From Rhodospirillaceae bacterium (lineage in GTDB: Bacteria > Pseudomonadota > Alphaproteobacteria > GCA-2731375), in assembly GCA_018667855.1 (NCBI GenBank), contig JABIRL010000054.1, forward strand, positions 1 through 35,721: a stretch of 35,721 nt of DNA, read 5' to 3'. The position numbers and the translations under genes were made by a program. Shown here in pieces: positions 7,991-16,151 of the stretch (within the stretch, counting starts at the first letter, position 1; every line of letters begins with the position of its first letter). The notes beneath the pieces were generated by a model, which had not been told where the DNA came from, searched no databases, and saw only the letters and a program-made list of their open reading frames with translations.

Positions 7991-9699
7991 ACAACAGTGG
8001 CATGGAGCAGATCCGCTTTCAGGTCATGTGGGACCGGTTGCTGGCTGTGGTTGAGGAACAGGCCCAGACGCTCATGCGCACGGCCTTCAGCACCTCCAGC
8101 CGCGAAGCGGGCGACATTTCCGCCGGGGTCTTCGATCTCAAGGGGCAGATGCTGGCCCAGGCCGTCACCGGCACGCCCGGCCACATCAATTCCATGGCCC
8201 GGGCCGTGGTGCATTTCCTAGATGTGTTCCCGGCGGATGTCATGAAGGATGGGGACATCTACATCACCAATGATCCATGGAAAGGAACGGGCCACCTGCA
8301 CGATTTCACCGTTGTGACGCCGACCTTTCGAAACGGCGCCATGGTCGCCCTATTTGCCTGTACCAGCCATGTGGTCGATATCGGCGGCGTCGGCATGTCG
8401 CCCGATGGCCGGCAGGTCTATCACGAAGGTTTGAATGTTCCGATCATGCCCCTTGCCGTGGCGGGGGAGATGAACGAATGGCTGTTGAACCTGGTCCGTG
8501 CCAATGTCCGCGAACCGGTTCAGGTCGAGGGCGATATCTACGCTCTTGCCGCCTGCAACGACACCGGCGCGCGCCGGCTGTTCGCGATGATGGACGAATA
8601 CGATCTCGACGATCTTGATGCCCTGGGCACCCATATTATCGAACAAAGCCGCACCGCGATCACCGCCGCCATCAATGCACTGCCCCAGGGCAGTTGGCGC
8701 CATTCCATGCGCATCGACGGCTTTGAGGAGCCGATTGATCTGGTTGCCGAGCTGACAATATCCAACGGTATTATTCACGTGGATTACGATGGTTCCTCCG
8801 GTACCTCGGACTTCGGGATCAACTGCCCCATGTGCTACACCGAAGCCTACACCGCGTTCGGTGCTAAATGCGTGGTGGCGCCCGATATCCCCAACAATGC
8901 GGGAACCCTGGACGCGATCACGGTCTCCGCGCCTGATCATACCATTGTCAATGCGCCCCACCCCTGCGCCGTTGTCGCGCGTTCGACCATCGGCCATATG
9001 CTGCCGGACGTTATCTTTGGCTGCCTGCATCAGGCGCTGCCCGACCGGGTCCCGGCGGAGGGAACCTCGAACCTATGGAACGTCAAACTTGGCGCAGGCC
9101 ATGGTATCACCAAGCGAACGGAGGGCGAGGCGACGGCGTTCATGTTGATGAGTTTTCACAGCGGTGGCGCCGGCGCGCGGCCCAAGCTTGATGGCTTGTC
9201 GGCGACGCCGTATCCAAGTGGCGTGCGCAATGTACCGGTCGAGATTACTGAGGCGATCACGCCGATCGTTGTGTGGCGCAAGGAATTGCGTATGGATTCC
9301 GGTGGTGCCGGCACGCAACGGGGCGGCTTGGGGCAGACGATGGAAATTACCAGCCGCGAAGATGCGCCTTTCGGCATTTTCGCGAGTTTTGAGCGTGTTT
9401 TGTTTCCGGCACGTGGGCGCGATGGCGCCGACGCCGGTGCGAAGGGACGGTTGCGGCTTGGCTCTGGCGAGGAAATGCGAAACAAGGGTTTCCAGACCAT
9501 TCCTGCGGGGGAACGGCTGATCATCGAAATGCCCGGCGGCGGCGGCTTTGGCGATCCGAAAGCGCGGGACCCGGACGCTGTCGCAGGCGACGTGCGTCTT
9601 GGTTTTGTCAGTAACGAAGCGGCGGCGCGCGACTACGGTGTCGTGATCCAGGATGACGGGCAAGTCGATCGGGTGAAAACGGCGGCGAAGCGCCCATAA
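7987..9699 (+). CDS. hyuB: Hydantoinase/oxoprolinase family protein, B subunit
   Basis: The 570-aa protein is the HyuB partner. It has QVMWDRLLAVVEEQAQTLMR at the N-terminus and RTAFSTSSREAGDISAGVFD next to it. The metal/substrate blocks are DIYITNDPWKGTGHLHDFTV and CTSHVVDIGG, and the C-terminal Gly-rich stretch is MPGGGGFGDP. These are diagnostic of the family, and the conserved Asp, His and Asn residues line the presumed metal site. The length matches free-standing B subunits. It overlaps hyuA by 4 nt, so the two should form a complex. A second, diverged HyuB without an A partner lies at 13433-15094. ApaG follows after 169 bp and is probably separate. Confidence 0.9.
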   Translation: MNNSGMEQIRFQVMWDRLLAVVEEQAQTLMRTAFSTSSREAGDISAGVFDLKGQMLAQAVTGTPGHINSMARAVVHFLDVFPADVMKDGDIYITNDPWKGTGHLHDFTVVTPTFRNGAMVALFACTSHVVDIGGVGMSPDGRQVYHEGLNVPIMPLAVAGEMNEWLLNLVRANVREPVQVEGDIYALAACNDTGARRLFAMMDEYDLDDLDALGTHIIEQSRTAITAAINALPQGSWRHSMRIDGFEEPIDLVAELTISNGIIHVDYDGSSGTSDFGINCPMCYTEAYTAFGAKCVVAPDIPNNAGTLDAITVSAPDHTIVNAPHPCAVVARSTIGHMLPDVIFGCLHQALPDRVPAEGTSNLWNVKLGAGHGITKRTEGEATAFMLMSFHSGGAGARPKLDGLSATPYPSGVRNVPVEITEAITPIVVWRKELRMDSGGAGTQRGGLGQTMEITSREDAPFGIFASFERVLFPARGRDGADAGAKGRLRLGSGEEMRNKGFQTIPAGERLIIEMPGGGGFGDPKARDPDAVAGDVRLGFVSNEAAARDYGVVIQDDGQVDRVKTAAKRP

Positions 9700-9868
9700 T
9701 CAGCCTTGATCCAGTGGTTGAGAAATATTGCCATTGGCGGGAACGAATTTACCCAATCGGGTTCAAGTTGCCACCGTCTCGGTTGCCGTGTTTCGTGATG
9801 CGCTTAACCCTTGCCAGAAACCCCAGGCAGGACTAACTCTTAGTCATCAGGACAAACGGGGTGAGGCA

Positions 9869-10261
9869 ATGTACGAGGCGACGACGCGGGACATAACGGT
9901 GCGGGTCGAACCGCATTTCCTGGCGGATCAGTCCGATCCGGCGGCCGATGAATATTTTTGGCTCTACACCATCAATATAGAGAATGGCGGCAGCGAGACG
10001 GTGAAGCTATTGAACCGTCATTGGATTATCACCAATGCCGTTGGCCATGTGGAGGAAGTGCAGGGCCCCGGCGTGGTCGGCGAACAGCCGGTGCTGGGAC
10101 CGGGCGACAGTTTCCAATACACCTCCGGCTGTCCGTTGAAGACGCCGTCAGGGCTCATGGTCGGCACATACGAGATGATCGGCCCGGATGAGGCCCATTT
10201 CGACATCGAGATCCCGGCCTTCTCCCTGGACAGCCCGCACCAGGCCCGCCGGCTGAATTAA
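9869..10261 (+). CDS. apaG: Co2+/Mg2+ efflux-associated protein ApaG
   Basis: The 130-aa protein is a single ApaG (DUF525) domain with an immunoglobulin/fibronectin-III-like fold. Matching blocks are [79 protein letters not shown] and [11 protein letters not shown]. It also has the family C-terminus [10 protein letters not shown]. Length is normal. The frame is open from 9728, but the ATG at 9869 after GGGGTGAGG gives the family N-terminus. ApaG was linked genetically to cobalt resistance and magnesium efflux in enterobacteria; its molecular role is unclear. It is not next to ksgA, its frequent partner. Its stop codon overlaps by 4 bp that of the opposing ABM gene, sharing a TTAA. Confidence 0.93.
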   Translation: MYEATTRDITVRVEPHFLADQSDPAADEYFWLYTINIENGGSETVKLLNRHWIITNAVGHVEEVQGPGVVGEQPVLGPGDSFQYTSGCPLKTPSGLMVGTYEMIGPDEAHFDIEIPAFSLDSPHQARRLN

Positions 10262-10587
10262 TCTTTCGTAACGGCCTGAATGGCTTCGAAACCTTCGAAT
10301 TGCGGCCGGTCGAGATAGAGGCTTGGGCTGTTGGCGCTGCTTTTGGCGGCGCCAGCGTGGGCCTTGCGGAAGGCATCCGATTTGGTCCAGGCCTCGAAAT
10401 CAGCCTGGCTTTGCCACAGGGTGTGGGAGGCATAGAGGGTATGGTCCTCGGCCTCGGCCCCGCGCAGGAGATGGAATTCCATGAAGCCCGGCACTTCCCG
10501 CAGATGGGTATCACGCTCCGCCCACATGCGTTCGAAGTCCCTTTCGCCGCCCTTGACGACGCGAAAGCGGTTCATGGCGATATACAT
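10258..10587 (-). CDS. Antibiotic biosynthesis monooxygenase (ABM) domain protein
   Basis: The 109-aa protein is a dimeric alpha/beta-barrel ABM-type domain. It starts [20 protein letters not shown] and continues with [34 protein letters not shown] and SDAFRKAHA. That is the classic family order of a first strand, a helix, the PGF turn and the W-W-F helix. Members include quinone-forming monooxygenases and IsdG/HmoA-like haem-degrading enzymes; the Asn near the N-terminus (AMNRF) and the His near KAHAG resemble the haem-type subgroup. It lies 8 bp after the P450 stop and is the last gene of the GST - biotinyl carrier - P450 - ABM operon. That suggests a role in oxidising the P450 product or in haem handling. 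Both are inference. Confidence 0.82.
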   Translation of the reverse strand: MYIAMNRFRVVKGGERDFERMWAERDTHLREVPGFMEFHLLRGAEAEDHTLYASHTLWQSQADFEAWTKSDAFRKAHAGAAKSSANSPSLYLDRPQFEGFEAIQAVTKD

Positions 10588-10595
10588 AGGCGCAC

Positions 10596-11819
10596 CTACC
10601 AGGTAACGGGCAGGGTGCTGAGGCCCCGCAATGTGAAGGTCAGGCGCCAGTCCGGGTCATCATTGGCCAAGGCCAGGTTGGGCAATCGCTTGATCAACGT
10701 GGCCAGGGCGATCTCTCCCTCTATCCGGGCCAGGGGCGCGCCCAGGCAATGATGGATACCGCCGCCGAACGAGGTGGGTTGCACGTTCGGGCGGTCGATC
10801 TTGAAGTCTTCCGCGCCATCGAATTGTTCCGGATCCCGGTTCGCCGCGCCCAGCAAATTCAAGACAGCCTCGCCGGCGGGAATGGTCACGCCGCCGATTT
10901 CCACATCTTCCAGGGCAGTCCGTCCGGTCATCTGGACGGAGCTGTCAAAGCGCAGAATTTCCTCAACCGCGCTGGGCACCAACGAGGGGTCGGCCTTCAG
11001 CTTTTCCCATTCTTCGGGGTTGGACAACAGGTGCAGCATGCCGTTGCCCAGCATGTTCACCGTGGTTTCGTGGCCGGCGCCGAACAGCAGGATGATATTG
11101 CCGATTAATTCGTCGTCGCTCAATTTATCGCCGTCGTCGGCGGCGCCGAGCAATTCCGTGATGATGTCATCGTCGGGCGTTTTGCGGCGGCGCTCGAACA
11201 GACTCCTGAAAAACGCCACCTGTTCCATGTGACCTTCGTTGACCTGTTTTAGTTCTTCCGGCGACATGGGTGTCGGGTCGATCAGGCGGCCGGAGACGCG
11301 GGAGCCGTCAAAGAGGAAATTGCGTTCCTCGGCCGGAATTCCCAGCATGTCGCAAATGACGTGCACGGGCAGGGGAAAGGCGAAGTCGGACAGAAAATCC
11401 ATCTCGCCCTTGGCTTCCACCGCATCCAGGCTGTCGTCCACCAATTGCTGGACGCGGGGGCGCAAGGCCTTCAATCGACGGGGCGCAAATGCACGCGCCA
11501 CCAGCTTGCGCAGGCGGGTGTGATCGGGCGGATCCATGACCAGCATCCAGTTGCGCATGGAGGCATAGACCGGCTGGTCCCAGATTTCGGGACCATGATT
11601 CTTTTCGGTCCGTTCCACGTAACATTTGCCGAAACGCTTATCGCGCAGGATGGCAGTGACATCCTCGTAACGGGAGGCCACCCAGAAGCCCATATCCGTG
11701 CGCATGATGGGCGCGGACGCGCGCAGCTGCTGGAAGGCGGGATAGGGATTGCGTAGGAAATCCGGCGAGAACGGATTGAAAATCGGCGCCGCGGGCGCCT
11801 CGGAAGTTTGTTCGCTCAT
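10596..11819 (-). CDS. Cytochrome P450
   Basis: The 407-aa protein is a soluble bacterial class I P450. It has the I-helix oxygen-activation motif LLFGAGHETTVNMLGNG, the K-helix ExxR in VEEILRFDS, and the PERF-like segment REDPEQFDGAEDF-type region (NRDPEQFDGAEDF). The haem loop is FGGGIHHCLGAPLARIEGE, with the thiolate Cys. Length and architecture are normal, and no membrane anchor is present. It would hydroxylate or demethylate a small substrate with electrons from a ferredoxin and reductase, but no redox partner gene is in the window. It lies 35 bp downstream of the biotinyl carrier gene and 8 bp upstream of the ABM gene. The substrate is not predictable from the sequence. Confidence 0.95.
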   Translation of the reverse strand: MSEQTSEAPAAPIFNPFSPDFLRNPYPAFQQLRASAPIMRTDMGFWVASRYEDVTAILRDKRFGKCYVERTEKNHGPEIWDQPVYASMRNWMLVMDPPDHTRLRKLVARAFAPRRLKALRPRVQQLVDDSLDAVEAKGEMDFLSDFAFPLPVHVICDMLGIPAEERNFLFDGSRVSGRLIDPTPMSPEELKQVNEGHMEQVAFFRSLFERRRKTPDDDIITELLGAADDGDKLSDDELIGNIILLFGAGHETTVNMLGNGMLHLLSNPEEWEKLKADPSLVPSAVEEILRFDSSVQMTGRTALEDVEIGGVTIPAGEAVLNLLGAANRDPEQFDGAEDFKIDRPNVQPTSFGGGIHHCLGAPLARIEGEIALATLIKRLPNLALANDDPDWRLTFTLRGLSTLPVTW

Positions 11820-11854
11820 ATTATTCCGGCTCCCGGATTGAGATTTGGCTGCAG

Positions 11855-12076
11855 TTAGCCTTCCATGATGGCGACGTCTTGACCCTCGGTCACCGCATCG
11901 CCCTCAGCGACCAGAATTTCCTTCAAAGTACCGTCCGATGGTGCAACCACGGGGATTTCCATCTTCATGGACTCCAACACGATGATGGTATCTTCTTCTT
12001 CCAGGCTATCGCCAACCTTAGCTTCGATGGCCCAGACTTTACCGGTAATCTCGGACTGTACTTTAATATCGGCCAC
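11855..12076 (-). CDS. Stand-alone biotinyl carrier domain protein (BCCP-like, 73 aa)
   Basis: This is a minimal biotin/lipoyl-attachment domain. The biotinylation signature VLESMKMEIPVVAPSDG is intact, with the acceptor Lys at residue 38. TGKVWAIEAKVGDSLEEED precedes it and LVAEGDAVTEGQDVAIM closes the hammerhead fold. The start is the GTG at 12076, which follows an excellent ribosome binding site (GGAGGAG, 6 nt away). The ATG at 12109 would place that site inside the coding region. Such 70-75 aa carriers shuttle CO2 between a biotin carboxylase and a carboxyltransferase. Neither enzyme is adjacent here; its neighbours are P450 and GST genes. A carboxyltransferase lies 17 kb away (29443-30984). 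No biotin carboxylase is in the window. Confidence 0.9.
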   Translation of the reverse strand: MADIKVQSEITGKVWAIEAKVGDSLEEEDTIIVLESMKMEIPVVAPSDGTLKEILVAEGDAVTEGQDVAIMEG

Positions 12077-12082
12077 AATTGT

Positions 12083-12089
12083 CTCCTCC
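12083..12089 (-). promoter_or_regulatory. Ribosome binding site that fixes the GTG start of the biotinyl carrier
   Basis: Read leftward, GGAGGAG lies 6 nt before the GTG at 12076. This is the best Shine-Dalgarno match in the region, and it overrides the longer ATG-initiated frame from 12109, whose extra residues do not match the carrier family. Confidence 0.75.
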
Positions 12090-12151
12090 AGAATTAAACA
12101 TTGCTCCATATCTAGCCGTCCCGGCCAAATAGGGCAAGCAGGTGCTGACGC

Positions 12152-13165
12152 CTATCTGGTCAATGCGTCCAGGCAGCCGGTCTGTTGCAGAATTGTGCGG
12201 GTGCGCTCAGCGGCAGCCCCCTCCAGCTCCGCCAGGCGCCGGCGCAATTCCATCAGGCATTTAACCTGATAGTTGAATGTGGCCTGGCTGTAGGGGCCTT
12301 TATCATAACTCAGGGCGAAGGTGTCCTCACCCCGCTCGGCAGCGGCGGCGTTGGCCAGGAGAAACGGCATGTAATATTCGCCGCTCAAGGCCAGCAGACC
12401 CATGGTGGAATCGGGCAGGTCATCGTCCGCGTTCAGCCATTCGCCGTCGATACCGGAGGCATCATCGAGCTGGCGCACCCAGCTTTCCGTCTTCATGGCC
12501 TCCGCCCGCATGATGGCCAGCGGCGTGGGATCGGTGGACAGCGGTTTTAACTGCCCGAAGATGCCGAAGTCACCCAACGAGGGCCGGCTGCCGAACAGGA
12601 AGTCATACATGCTGACATGGTTTTCCAGCAGCGCCAGGATGCGGTGGAAACTATCCTCGATCACCGGCTTGTTTTCCGGCGTACAGCCGACGATGGGCAT
12701 GCGCCCGACCTGGCGGTCCGCGAACTGTTTGGCCGTTGCATCCCGTTCTTCGCGAGAGGCATCGGGGAATGAGTCATCCGCGATCCAGTGAGAGGCATAG
12801 TAAATGTCGGCGTCATAGTGCCAGCGGTAATGGAACATGGCCTTGGTCAGCCATTCATCCGCCATGTCTTCCAGCAGATGGCTCAGAAAGGCATGGCCCG
12901 GATCATTGGGGATGATGGACCGGTGACCCGGATGGCGTTCCTCCAGGTCATAGGCCAGGGGCGTTGAATCCACCCGGTAGCGGTCTTCGCCCGGATAGCG
13001 CAGCATGGGAATGATGTTCGGCTTCACATGCTCCGTCGCCCCCCGGTTCCGCGAAGTGCGGTGGATCCAGTCGTGGGGAATTTGGCGATAACGCATGATC
13101 GCCCGCAATTTCATGGAATAGGGCGAGCCGCCCGAGCCGATTAGGCGATAACGGTCATTGGACAT
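12152..13165 (-). CDS. Glutathione S-transferase-like protein (long form, 337 aa)
   Basis: The N-terminal about 80 residues form a thioredoxin-like GST domain: MSNDRYRLIGSGGSPYSMKL, then the cis-Pro loop PNIIPMLRYPGEDRYRVDST and PLAYDLEERHP in place of the usual ES motif. The rest is a long helical domain containing FLFGSRPSLGDFGIFGQLKP, the GST C-domain N-capping box, followed by a C-terminal extension with a coiled, Glu-rich end (MELRRRLAELEGAAAERTRT). At 337 aa it is longer than classical GSTs (about 210 aa). It belongs to a long GST-like group common in alphaproteobacteria, function unknown. Ser or Tyr of SPYS could contact glutathione. It heads the leftward operon with the biotinyl carrier (75 bp gap), P450 and ABM genes. 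Confidence 0.82.
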   Translation of the reverse strand: MSNDRYRLIGSGGSPYSMKLRAIMRYRQIPHDWIHRTSRNRGATEHVKPNIIPMLRYPGEDRYRVDSTPLAYDLEERHPGHRSIIPNDPGHAFLSHLLEDMADEWLTKAMFHYRWHYDADIYYASHWIADDSFPDASREERDATAKQFADRQVGRMPIVGCTPENKPVIEDSFHRILALLENHVSMYDFLFGSRPSLGDFGIFGQLKPLSTDPTPLAIMRAEAMKTESWVRQLDDASGIDGEWLNADDDLPDSTMGLLALSGEYYMPFLLANAAAAERGEDTFALSYDKGPYSQATFNYQVKCLMELRRRLAELEGAAAERTRTILQQTGCLDALTR

Positions 13166-13432
13166 CGGTGAACTCCCAACAGGTAAATCAGACTGGGCAA
13201 ATTAGGTGGGTTGGCGTCGGGACGCAATTCGGATTTGCCGCATCAGACATGAGCGGTGTTTTTTGCTTTTGCGGTTGCCTATACCCGGAGGAATACCGTT
13301 AGTGGCCGCATGTCTGCTCCTGGCCTGGAAGGCCGGTAACGAGGGTGCGTACAAAGGCGATTTGACCGGCCGCGACGCCCAGGACAATATCCTGTTGCAT
13401 AGACTCGAAGAAACTGGCGAAAGACTGAAGAC
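13166..13432. promoter_or_regulatory. Divergent promoter region between the long-GST operon and hydantoinase B
   Basis: This 267-bp region separates the leftward GST operon from the rightward hydantoinase B gene at 13433 and should carry both promoters. I see a short T-rich stretch (GTTTTTTGCTTTTGCGG near 13258) but no convincing -35/-10 pair, operator repeat or small gene. A rightward frame through it (13206-13442) has no ribosome binding site and no recognisable product. Confidence 0.4.
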
Positions 13433-15094
13433 ATGGCCATAAACACCGTCGATCAAGCCGTCATCAGCCAGGGGCTGATTGCCGCCGCCCATGAAATGGG
13501 TGTCAAACTGGTCCGCTCCGCTTATTCTCCGGTGGTGCGGGAAGCCAATGATTGCGCCGCCGCCCTGCTGGACCGGTTCGGCAACGTGGTGGCCCAGGCG
13601 GAATTGAATCCCATGCAGTTGGGATCCCTCGGCGTCACCTTCGCCCCCTGCGCCAAGCTGTTTCCCACCGATACCCTGGTGGAGGGGGATTTCTATATCA
13701 ATAATGATCCGTTCGAGGGCGGCCAGCACCTCCAGGACGTGTTCTTGTTTTCGCCCATATTCTTCGATGGCGTTTTGGTGGGTTTTGGCGCTTCCGTGGC
13801 CCATCACCTTGATCTGGGCGGCGGCGCGCCGGGGCTGAACCCCGATGCCACGGACGTGCATCAGGAGGGCGTGATTTTTCCGCCGTCGAAATACAATATG
13901 GCGCATGACTGGCACGGCGGCCCGCTGGAACGGCTGATCCGCGCCAATATCCGCGTGCCGGACCAGACCATCGGAGATTTCAACGCGCAATTCGCGGCCA
14001 ACGGCATTGGCCGGCGGCGGGTCCTGGATATCTGCGAGCGGTTCGGCGCCGATGTCTTGATGGCGGCCATGGACGAATTGCTGGATTATTCCGAACGGCG
14101 CATGCGCGCGGCGATCCGGGAATTGCCCGATGGGGTCTACGAGGGCGAGGACTTCATGGACGATGACGGCGTGGGGGACGAACCGCTGCGGGTCAAGGCG
14201 CGGGTGGAGATTAAGGGTGACAGCGTCATTATCGATTATGCAGGCACCTGCGATCAGGTGGCCAGCAACATCAATGCCCCCTTTGCCTCGACCATCGTTG
14301 CCGGGCTCAGTTGCGTGAAAGCCGTGCTGACCAGCCCCGATATCCCCTTTAACGCGGGCAGCAAACGGCCAATCGAAGTTCGCGCGCCCCATGGCAGCAT
14401 TCTCAACCCCCGCCGGCCCGCCCCGGTGCGGGCGCGCATGGTCTCGGCCTATCGGGCCTTTAACGCGGTGATGAAGGCGCTGGCGCCATCGGCGCCGGAC
14501 AAAGTCATCGCATCGGGCTTTGATTCAACCGAGATCATCGTGCTCAGCCAATTAGGCCGGGACGGCTACCAGATCTATCTGGAAATCCTTGGTGGCGGCT
14601 ATGGCGCATCGGCCCACGGCGACGGCTGCGATGGGGTGGACAGCCCGCTGTCGAACTGTTCCAACGTGCCGGTGGAGGCCATGGACATGGAATACGATTA
14701 TTTCCGTGTCGAGGATTACAGCTTGTTGCCCGATTCTGGCGGCGCGGGCCGCTATCGCGGGGGTCTGGGTTTTCAGCGCCGCTATCAAATTTTGGGTGAC
14801 AACGTCACTTTCGCCACCTACTCGGACCGGTTCCGTCTGGCGCCTGAAGGCCTGTTCGGCGGTGCCGACGGCGCCCGCGCTTCAACCCAGGTGTTGCGCG
14901 GCGACAAGGTGATCAATCTGCCCTCCAAAATCAGTTATCCTTTGGAAAAGGGCGACATTCTGGTCATCCGAACGGGGGGCGGCGCGGGTTATGGCGAACC
15001 GGGCGAACGCGCCGCCGGCGATGTCGAACGCGACCTGCGTGATGGCTTCATGAGCGGTGGCGCCCTGCACGCCGCCGCCGACGCTGCCGACTAG
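13433..15094 (+). CDS. hyuB: Hydantoinase B / oxoprolinase family protein, without an adjacent A subunit
   Basis: The 553-aa protein has the HyuB blocks. These are QAVISQGLIAAAHEMGVKLV at the N-terminus, RSAYSPVVREANDCAAALLD, the metal/substrate segment DFYINNDPFEGGQHLQDVFL, VAHHLDLGGGAPG, and a C-terminal IRTGGGAGYGEPGERAAGDV. The order matches the HyuB at 7987, but the two are clearly diverged paralogues. No hyuA flanks it; the nearest lies at 5906, where it is paired with its own B subunit. Either a distant A subunit serves it or it works alone. It is divergent from the long-GST operon. The ribosome binding site is weak (GAAAGACTGAAG before the ATG at 13433). The substrate is unknown. Confidence 0.88.
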   Translation: MAINTVDQAVISQGLIAAAHEMGVKLVRSAYSPVVREANDCAAALLDRFGNVVAQAELNPMQLGSLGVTFAPCAKLFPTDTLVEGDFYINNDPFEGGQHLQDVFLFSPIFFDGVLVGFGASVAHHLDLGGGAPGLNPDATDVHQEGVIFPPSKYNMAHDWHGGPLERLIRANIRVPDQTIGDFNAQFAANGIGRRRVLDICERFGADVLMAAMDELLDYSERRMRAAIRELPDGVYEGEDFMDDDGVGDEPLRVKARVEIKGDSVIIDYAGTCDQVASNINAPFASTIVAGLSCVKAVLTSPDIPFNAGSKRPIEVRAPHGSILNPRRPAPVRARMVSAYRAFNAVMKALAPSAPDKVIASGFDSTEIIVLSQLGRDGYQIYLEILGGGYGASAHGDGCDGVDSPLSNCSNVPVEAMDMEYDYFRVEDYSLLPDSGGAGRYRGGLGFQRRYQILGDNVTFATYSDRFRLAPEGLFGGADGARASTQVLRGDKVINLPSKISYPLEKGDILVIRTGGGAGYGEPGERAAGDVERDLRDGFMSGGALHAAADAAD

Positions 15095-15137
15095 CGCATG
15101 TCGCGCACATGACAGTGCATTGACTTGGTACAGCGAC

Positions 15138-15869
15138 ATGAAAGCATCTGAAATCCTACTTTTTGTTGCCGCCGCGTTTTTCATTCTGCCGCCACAGGCT
15201 TTCGGCGATACGCTGACGGCGTTGAAGCCGTACTTGAACATGAGCAAGCCCAAGGGACCGGGCCCATTCCCCGTGATCATGATGATGTCCGGATGCAGCG
15301 GCTTCGGCCCGAGAAATAGAAATTCCAGCTACAGCATTTATCAGAAGCAGCTTACGGAATTGGGTTTTTTGGTCGTCCGGGTCGATTCTTTGAATGCCCG
15401 TAGCCAAAGACGATGCAACAACGGCCGGGTTACCAAAGATGATCAGATCGCGGATGTCGCTAGCCTTGCCGCCTACCTCAAAAGCCTCCCGATGATCAAA
15501 TTCGATGCCCTTAACCTATTAGGCTGGTCTTGGGGCGGCGGCGCGGTGTTAGCCGCGGCCATGCGCCTTGAATCTATTAATGCCGCAATTGCCTATTTCC
15601 CTGGCTGCAAAGGCCTGCCAGGCAAGTCGGTACGGGTTCCAACGCTTGTACTGTTTGGAGAAGCTGACGATATCGTCTCTATCAAAGACTGTGCGAAGAT
15701 TTTCGCCGCCTCTGGCCTGCTGACCTTGCGAACCTATCCGGGCGCCCATCACGCCTTCGGTAATCCGAAATTCGATCCACCGGTACGCTACGGCTTCGGC
15801 ACCCTTGCCTACGATGAAGCGGCGGCAAAGGCGGCCTGGGCCGAGTTGAAGAAATTTCTGGTCCGGTGA
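15138..15869 (+). CDS. Exported dienelactone hydrolase family protein
   Basis: The 243-aa protein starts with a signal peptide (MKASEILLFVAAAFFILPPQ, probable cleavage after AFG) and continues as an alpha/beta hydrolase of the dienelactone hydrolase type. The nucleophile elbow is LLGWSWGGGAVLAA. Ser takes the place of the Cys found in true dienelactone hydrolases. The acid is expected in LFGEADDIVS and the His in YPGAHHAFGNPKFD. It has several extra Cys (CSGFG, RRCNNG, PGCKG, KDCAK), which could form disulfides in the periplasm. The ATG at 15138 was chosen because it begins the signal peptide. It lies 43 bp after the hydantoinase B gene, on the same strand, so co-transcription is possible. 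Codon use is visibly less GC-rich than that of its upstream neighbour. The substrate is unknown. Confidence 0.85.
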   Translation: MKASEILLFVAAAFFILPPQAFGDTLTALKPYLNMSKPKGPGPFPVIMMMSGCSGFGPRNRNSSYSIYQKQLTELGFLVVRVDSLNARSQRRCNNGRVTKDDQIADVASLAAYLKSLPMIKFDALNLLGWSWGGGAVLAAAMRLESINAAIAYFPGCKGLPGKSVRVPTLVLFGEADDIVSIKDCAKIFAASGLLTLRTYPGAHHAFGNPKFDPPVRYGFGTLAYDEAAAKAAWAELKKFLVR

Positions 15870-16151
15870 TGCCCGCGATGATCACCATGCATCGGATGCA
15901 TATTCACTGGATGTTTCTTAACGGCAGCTCTTGGCACATTACGGAAGGATGATGGCGCTGAACCGATTTCCGCTAAACCCCCAACAGCGGCGACCAAATT
16001 AGAAAATTTTCATTTCCGGGTTTGACCCGCAGCGGACCAACGCCAACAACATTCGGTGTTCTGCTGTTACTCAGGTAACCCGGCCTTGGATGGCGAGAGC
16101 GGATGCCCGTCAGTCAGAAGGTGATCACGGGCAACTGAGAATTTTCTCGAA
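15870..16151. other. Convergent intergenic region, no gene seen
   Basis: About 280 bp lie between the exported hydrolase and the dehydrogenase, which converge here. I see no gene. The palindrome GAGAATTTTCTC is at 16137-16148. A stretch TTTGACCCGCAGCGGACCAA near 16020 resembles the scattered 'CCGC..GGCAC/GACCC..AGCGGAC' type intergenic sequence common in alphaproteobacteria and loosely related to the repeats at 17367 and 18561. No clear intrinsic terminator with a T tract was found. Confidence 0.4.

Noticed and set aside
13202..14392. Long leftward open frame (396 aa) opposite hydantoinase B
   Set aside because: Antisense shadow; no ribosome binding site, no recognisable domain, and the + strand gene has clear family motifs.
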